From an uncultured Flavobacteriales bacterium (GTDB lineage: Bacteria > Bacteroidota > Bacteroidia > Flavobacteriales > Crocinitomicaceae), in assembly GCA_946482515.1 (NCBI GenBank), contig CAMLRS010000021.1, forward strand, positions 1-51,949: a stretch of DNA of 51,949 nucleotides. Direction: 5' to 3'. Below, piece by piece: positions 49,503 through 51,949 of the stretch. Numbering within the stretch: the stretch's first letter is position 1; the number at the start of each line of letters is the position of its first letter. The notes below the pieces were generated by a model that saw only the letters and a program-made list of their open reading frames with translations, was not told the origin of the DNA and searched no databases. Both the position numbers and the translations under genes were made by a program.

Positions 49503-50195
49503 ATGAACAAGTACGAATACATCCGAACGTATGAATGGTCAGGGCTCCAGGAGCTGCTGGGAGGGATTGCTGCGGTGTTTGGCGACCGTGCGGCCTTTTC
49601 GACCAGCCTCAGTTGGGAAGACCAGGTGATTACGCACCATATTTTTTCGAATAAGCTCCCGATTCGCGTATTCACACTGGATACCGGGCGGCTCTTTCCA
49701 GAAACGTATAGCGTATTGAACAGCACGCGTGAACGCTACAAGAAAAACATCGAGGTCTATTTTCCCCAGGCTAATGCTGTAGAGCAGCTGGTTACCGAAA
49801 AAGGACCGATCAGCTTCTACGAAAGCCTCGAAAACCGCAAGGAATGCTGCTTCATCCGAAAAGTTGAGCCGTTGAACCGAGCGTTGGAGAATGTCGACTG
49901 CTGGATCACAGGCCTACGCGCCGAACATTCCGAAAACCGCCAGGGATTGCCTGTGGTGGAATGGGATGAACAACGCCAATTAGTGAAAGTCAATCCGCTT
50001 TCCAATTGGACACTCGATGAAGTAAAAACGGAAATTGCCCGCTACCGCATTCCTTACAACAGCCTGCACGACCGCGGCTTTGTGAGCATAGGCTGCCAGC
50101 CGTGTACACGTGCTGTTCGCGAAGGCGAAAACTTCCGAGCCGGACGCTGGTGGTGGGAAGACAATTCCAAAAAAGAATGCGGCCTCCACGCATAA
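49503..50195 (+). CDS. cysH: Assimilatory APS reductase (CysH family)
   Basis: A 230-residue thioredoxin-dependent reductase of activated sulfate. It has the four Cys of a [4Fe-4S] cluster, Cys115-Cys116 (KECCFIRK) and Cys198/Cys201 (GCQPCTR), plus the catalytic C-terminal Cys226 (ECGLH). Enzymes with this cluster prefer APS over PAPS. No APS kinase gene is seen in the window. The start is three bases after the permease stop, so they are coupled. Confidence 0.94.
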   Translation: MNKYEYIRTYEWSGLQELLGGIAAVFGDRAAFSTSLSWEDQVITHHIFSNKLPIRVFTLDTGRLFPETYSVLNSTRERYKKNIEVYFPQANAVEQLVTEKGPISFYESLENRKECCFIRKVEPLNRALENVDCWITGLRAEHSENRQGLPVVEWDEQRQLVKVNPLSNWTLDEVKTEIARYRIPYNSLHDRGFVSIGCQPCTRAVREGENFRAGRWWWEDNSKKECGLHA

Positions 50196-50227
50196 TTCCC
50201 CCTTTGAAGGGGGACAAAGGGGGATGG
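50196..50227. repeat. CCCCCTTTGAAGGGGG short palindrome, copy 2
   Basis: CCCCCTTTGAAGGGGG, followed by ACAAAGGGGG, starts just after the cysH stop, as copy 1 does after the GH92 gene. It lies inside the sulfur operon, where it may mark an RNA processing or partial termination point. Confidence 0.65.
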
Positions 50228-50298
50228 AAAACCCAATCAAAAATTGAAACAACAACTCCGGAATCTCATTCCGATACACTCTAAAAACAGAACAAAAA

Positions 50299-51198
50299 AT
50301 GAACAATTATCTTGACAAGCTCGAAGCAGAAGCGATTTACATCCTGCGGGAAGTTGCCGGTCAGTTCGATCGTCCGGCGCTGCTGTTTTCGGGCGGTAAA
50401 GACAGCATCTGCCTTGTGCATCTTGCATTGAAGGCCTTTCGCCCGGGCAAATTCCCGTTTCCGCTGGTTCACGTAGACACCGGGCACAATTTCCCCGAAG
50501 CACTGGAATTCCGCGATAAACTGGCTGCAGAGCTGGGCGAACAGCTCATCGTACGAAAAGTAGAAGACACCATCCGCGAGCGCAAATTGCCGGATGGACG
50601 CGGTAAATTCCCAAGCCGGAATGCGCTGCAAACCTACACGCTGCTCGAAGTGATCGAAGAATTCGGTTTTGATGCCTGCATCGGTGGTGCGCGCCGCGAT
50701 GAGGAAAAAGCCCGCGCCAAAGAGCGTATTTTCTCTGTCCGCGACGAATTTGGCCAGTGGGACCCGAAGCTGCAGCGCCCTGAATTGTGGAATATCTACA
50801 ACGGTCGTATTCACAAAGGTGAAAACGTGCGCGTATTCCCGATCAGCAACTGGACAGAGCTCGACGTCTGGAATTACATTCAGCGTGAGCAGATTGCATT
50901 GCCATCGATTTACTTCACCCACGAGCGCGAATGTGTGCTCACCGAACACGGACAGCTGATGGCCAATAACGAATTCCTTCAGCTCGACGAAAGCGACGTG
51001 ATCGTGAAACGCAACGTGCGTTACCGGACAGTAGGCGATATGACCTGTACGGCGGCTGTTGAAAGCGAAGCTTACGGAGTCGATGACATCATTGCCGAGA
51101 TCCGCGAAGCGAAAATTTCCGAGCGTGGTGCCACCCGCATGGACGATCGCATCAGCGAAGCCGCAATGGAAGACCGGAAGAAGGGCGGCTATTTTTAA
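50299..51198 (+). CDS. cysD: Sulfate adenylyltransferase subunit 2
   Basis: CysD is the catalytic half of ATP sulfurylase, forming APS from sulfate and ATP while CysN hydrolyses GTP. Length is 299 residues. Family signatures are the PP-loop ALLFSGGKDSICLVHLALKA, FPLVHVDTGHNFPEALEFRD, IGGARRDEEKARAKERIFS, and the C-terminal RISEAAMEDRKKGGYF. It is separated from cysH by 103 bases carrying the short palindrome and from cysN by an AT-rich repeat. Confidence 0.97.
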   Translation: MNNYLDKLEAEAIYILREVAGQFDRPALLFSGGKDSICLVHLALKAFRPGKFPFPLVHVDTGHNFPEALEFRDKLAAELGEQLIVRKVEDTIRERKLPDGRGKFPSRNALQTYTLLEVIEEFGFDACIGGARRDEEKARAKERIFSVRDEFGQWDPKLQRPELWNIYNGRIHKGENVRVFPISNWTELDVWNYIQREQIALPSIYFTHERECVLTEHGQLMANNEFLQLDESDVIVKRNVRYRTVGDMTCTAAVESEAYGVDDIIAEIREAKISERGATRMDDRISEAAMEDRKKGGYF

Positions 51199-51205
51199 CA
51201 TGTTG

Positions 51206-51280
51206 AATTATGAATTATCAATTATCAAGGTTTTTCAAAAATGAGAGCCTCTTGATGATTGATAATTAACCAATTAATAA
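51206..51280. repeat. AT-rich repeat between cysD and cysN
   Basis: AATTATGAATTATCAA (51206-51221) repeats the word at 36959. TTGATGATTGATAATTAAC on the right is roughly complementary to the ATTATCAA blocks on the left. It may form a weak hairpin within the operon. Confidence 0.6.
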
Positions 51281-51287
51281 TTGTATA

Positions 51288-51949
51288 ATGGAGTTATTAC
51301 GATTTTTCACAGCAGGTAACGTCGACGACGGAAAAAGCACGCTCATCGGGCGTTTGCTCTACGACAGCCGTTCCATCTCGACAGATATCATCGAAACACT
51401 GACACGTCAGAGCAAAACCACCGGTACCGATACGGAAATCGATCTCGCATTGCTGACCGACGGTCTGCGGGCTGAACGCGAGCAGGGTATTACCATCGAC
51501 GTGGCGTATAAATACTTTACTACGGATAAGCGGAAATTCATCATTGCCGATACGCCGGGACACATCCAGTACACGCGCAATATGTTCACCGGTGCTTCCA
51601 ATACCGATGTGGCGATTATCCTGGTCGATGCGCGCAACGGGATTACCGATCAAACCAAGCGACACAGCATCATTGCTTCCGTTTTGGAGATTCCGCATGT
51701 ATTGGTCTGCGTCAACAAAATGGACCTGGTCGATTACAGCGAAACCATTTTCAACGAGATCGCGCAGGCTTATAAGGAATTTGCTCAGCCTTTGAAATTG
51801 AAAGCGATTTCTTTCCTTCCGGCCAGTGCGCTTGCAGGTGATAATGTGGTTCACGCTTCCGAAAAGCTGGCGTGGTTCAACGGACCGTCGTTGCTGCAAT
51901 TCCTCGAAGAAGTTACCATTACTGAAGAAAGTAAGCCGGAAGCCCCGCG
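51288..51949 (+). CDS. cysN: Sulfate adenylyltransferase subunit 1, truncated by the window edge
   Basis: The GTPase partner of CysD. The first 220 residues are visible: the P-loop [19 protein letters not shown], switch [14 protein letters not shown]3 [13 protein letters not shown], and G4 CVNKMDLVD. The frame is open to the last base, so the C-terminal barrels, and any fused APS kinase (CysC), lie outside the window. Confidence 0.96.
   Translation, partial: MELLRFFTAGNVDDGKSTLIGRLLYDSRSISTDIIETLTRQSKTTGTDTEIDLALLTDGLRAEREQGITIDVAYKYFTTDKRKFIIADTPGHIQYTRNMFTGASNTDVAIILVDARNGITDQTKRHSIIASVLEIPHVLVCVNKMDLVDYSETIFNEIAQAYKEFAQPLKLKAISFLPASALAGDNVVHASEKLAWFNGPSLLQFLEEVTITEESKPEAP

Overview
The window looks like chromosomal DNA of a marine or freshwater member of the Bacteroidota, most likely Flavobacteriales and perhaps Fluviicola/Crocinitomicaceae-like. 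Three lines of evidence support this. Several secreted proteins end in type IX secretion (T9SS) sorting domains. Promoters match the Bacteroidota form (TTG near -33, TAnnTTTG near -7). The gene content also fits: S46 dipeptidyl peptidase, GH92 mannosidase, glutamine synthetase III, and a HEPN-extended sulfite reductase. Genus-level placement is inference. No tRNA, rRNA, CRISPR array, prophage or insertion-sequence transposase was found.

Layout. 1-2 kb: rpsP-rimM-trmN on the minus strand. 2-7.3 kb: a small unknown protein, an HD phosphohydrolase, and a ROK kinase followed by a GH92 alpha-mannosidase. 7.5-12 kb: a DPP7-like S46 peptidase and a DUF2341-type T9SS protein. 12-20.7 kb, minus strand: gcvT, two long paralogous T9SS surface proteins that share a 347-bp identical tract, and a membrane-bound TPR/HTH regulator. 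20.9-24.4 kb: glutamine synthetase III and a membrane protein with a duplicated module. 24.4-28 kb: a small secreted-protein pair, a DoxX-like protein and a NarL-type regulator, punctuated by three copies of an inverted-repeat element. 28-30.8 kb: a three-gene ECF sigma-factor unit. 30.9-40.5 kb: a receiver-adenylate cyclase-HD protein, IspH, a putative contractile-injection-system nuclease effector, a Na+/H+ antiporter, a CNNM/CorC protein, an aminotransferase and a VanX-like dipeptidase. 40.6-51.9 kb: an Rrf2 regulator and a long sulfate-assimilation operon that runs off the right edge.

The sulfur operon is the most coherent system. Sulfate would be activated by CysDN, reduced by a [4Fe-4S] APS reductase (CysH) and then by a siroheme sulfite reductase. 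Siroheme is supplied by CobA and a Met8-like dehydrogenase domain fused to a TauE/SafE permease. A TonB-dependent receptor sits in the middle. Upstream, between the Rrf2 gene and the first enzyme, lie a good promoter, a TTCCTATTATT word shared with the Rrf2 promoter, a 23-codon reading frame containing Met-Cys-Ser-Trp-Met-Met, and a strong intrinsic terminator abutting the operon. The last codons of that frame can pair with the 5' arm of the terminator. This is the layout expected of a translation-coupled attenuator, and it is the best candidate here for an undescribed regulatory system.

Other notable points are a four-copy MITE/REP-like inverted-repeat family with matched changes in its ends, a candidate small RNA between the two T9SS paralogues, and a cyclase whose receiver domain lacks the phosphoacceptor Asp.
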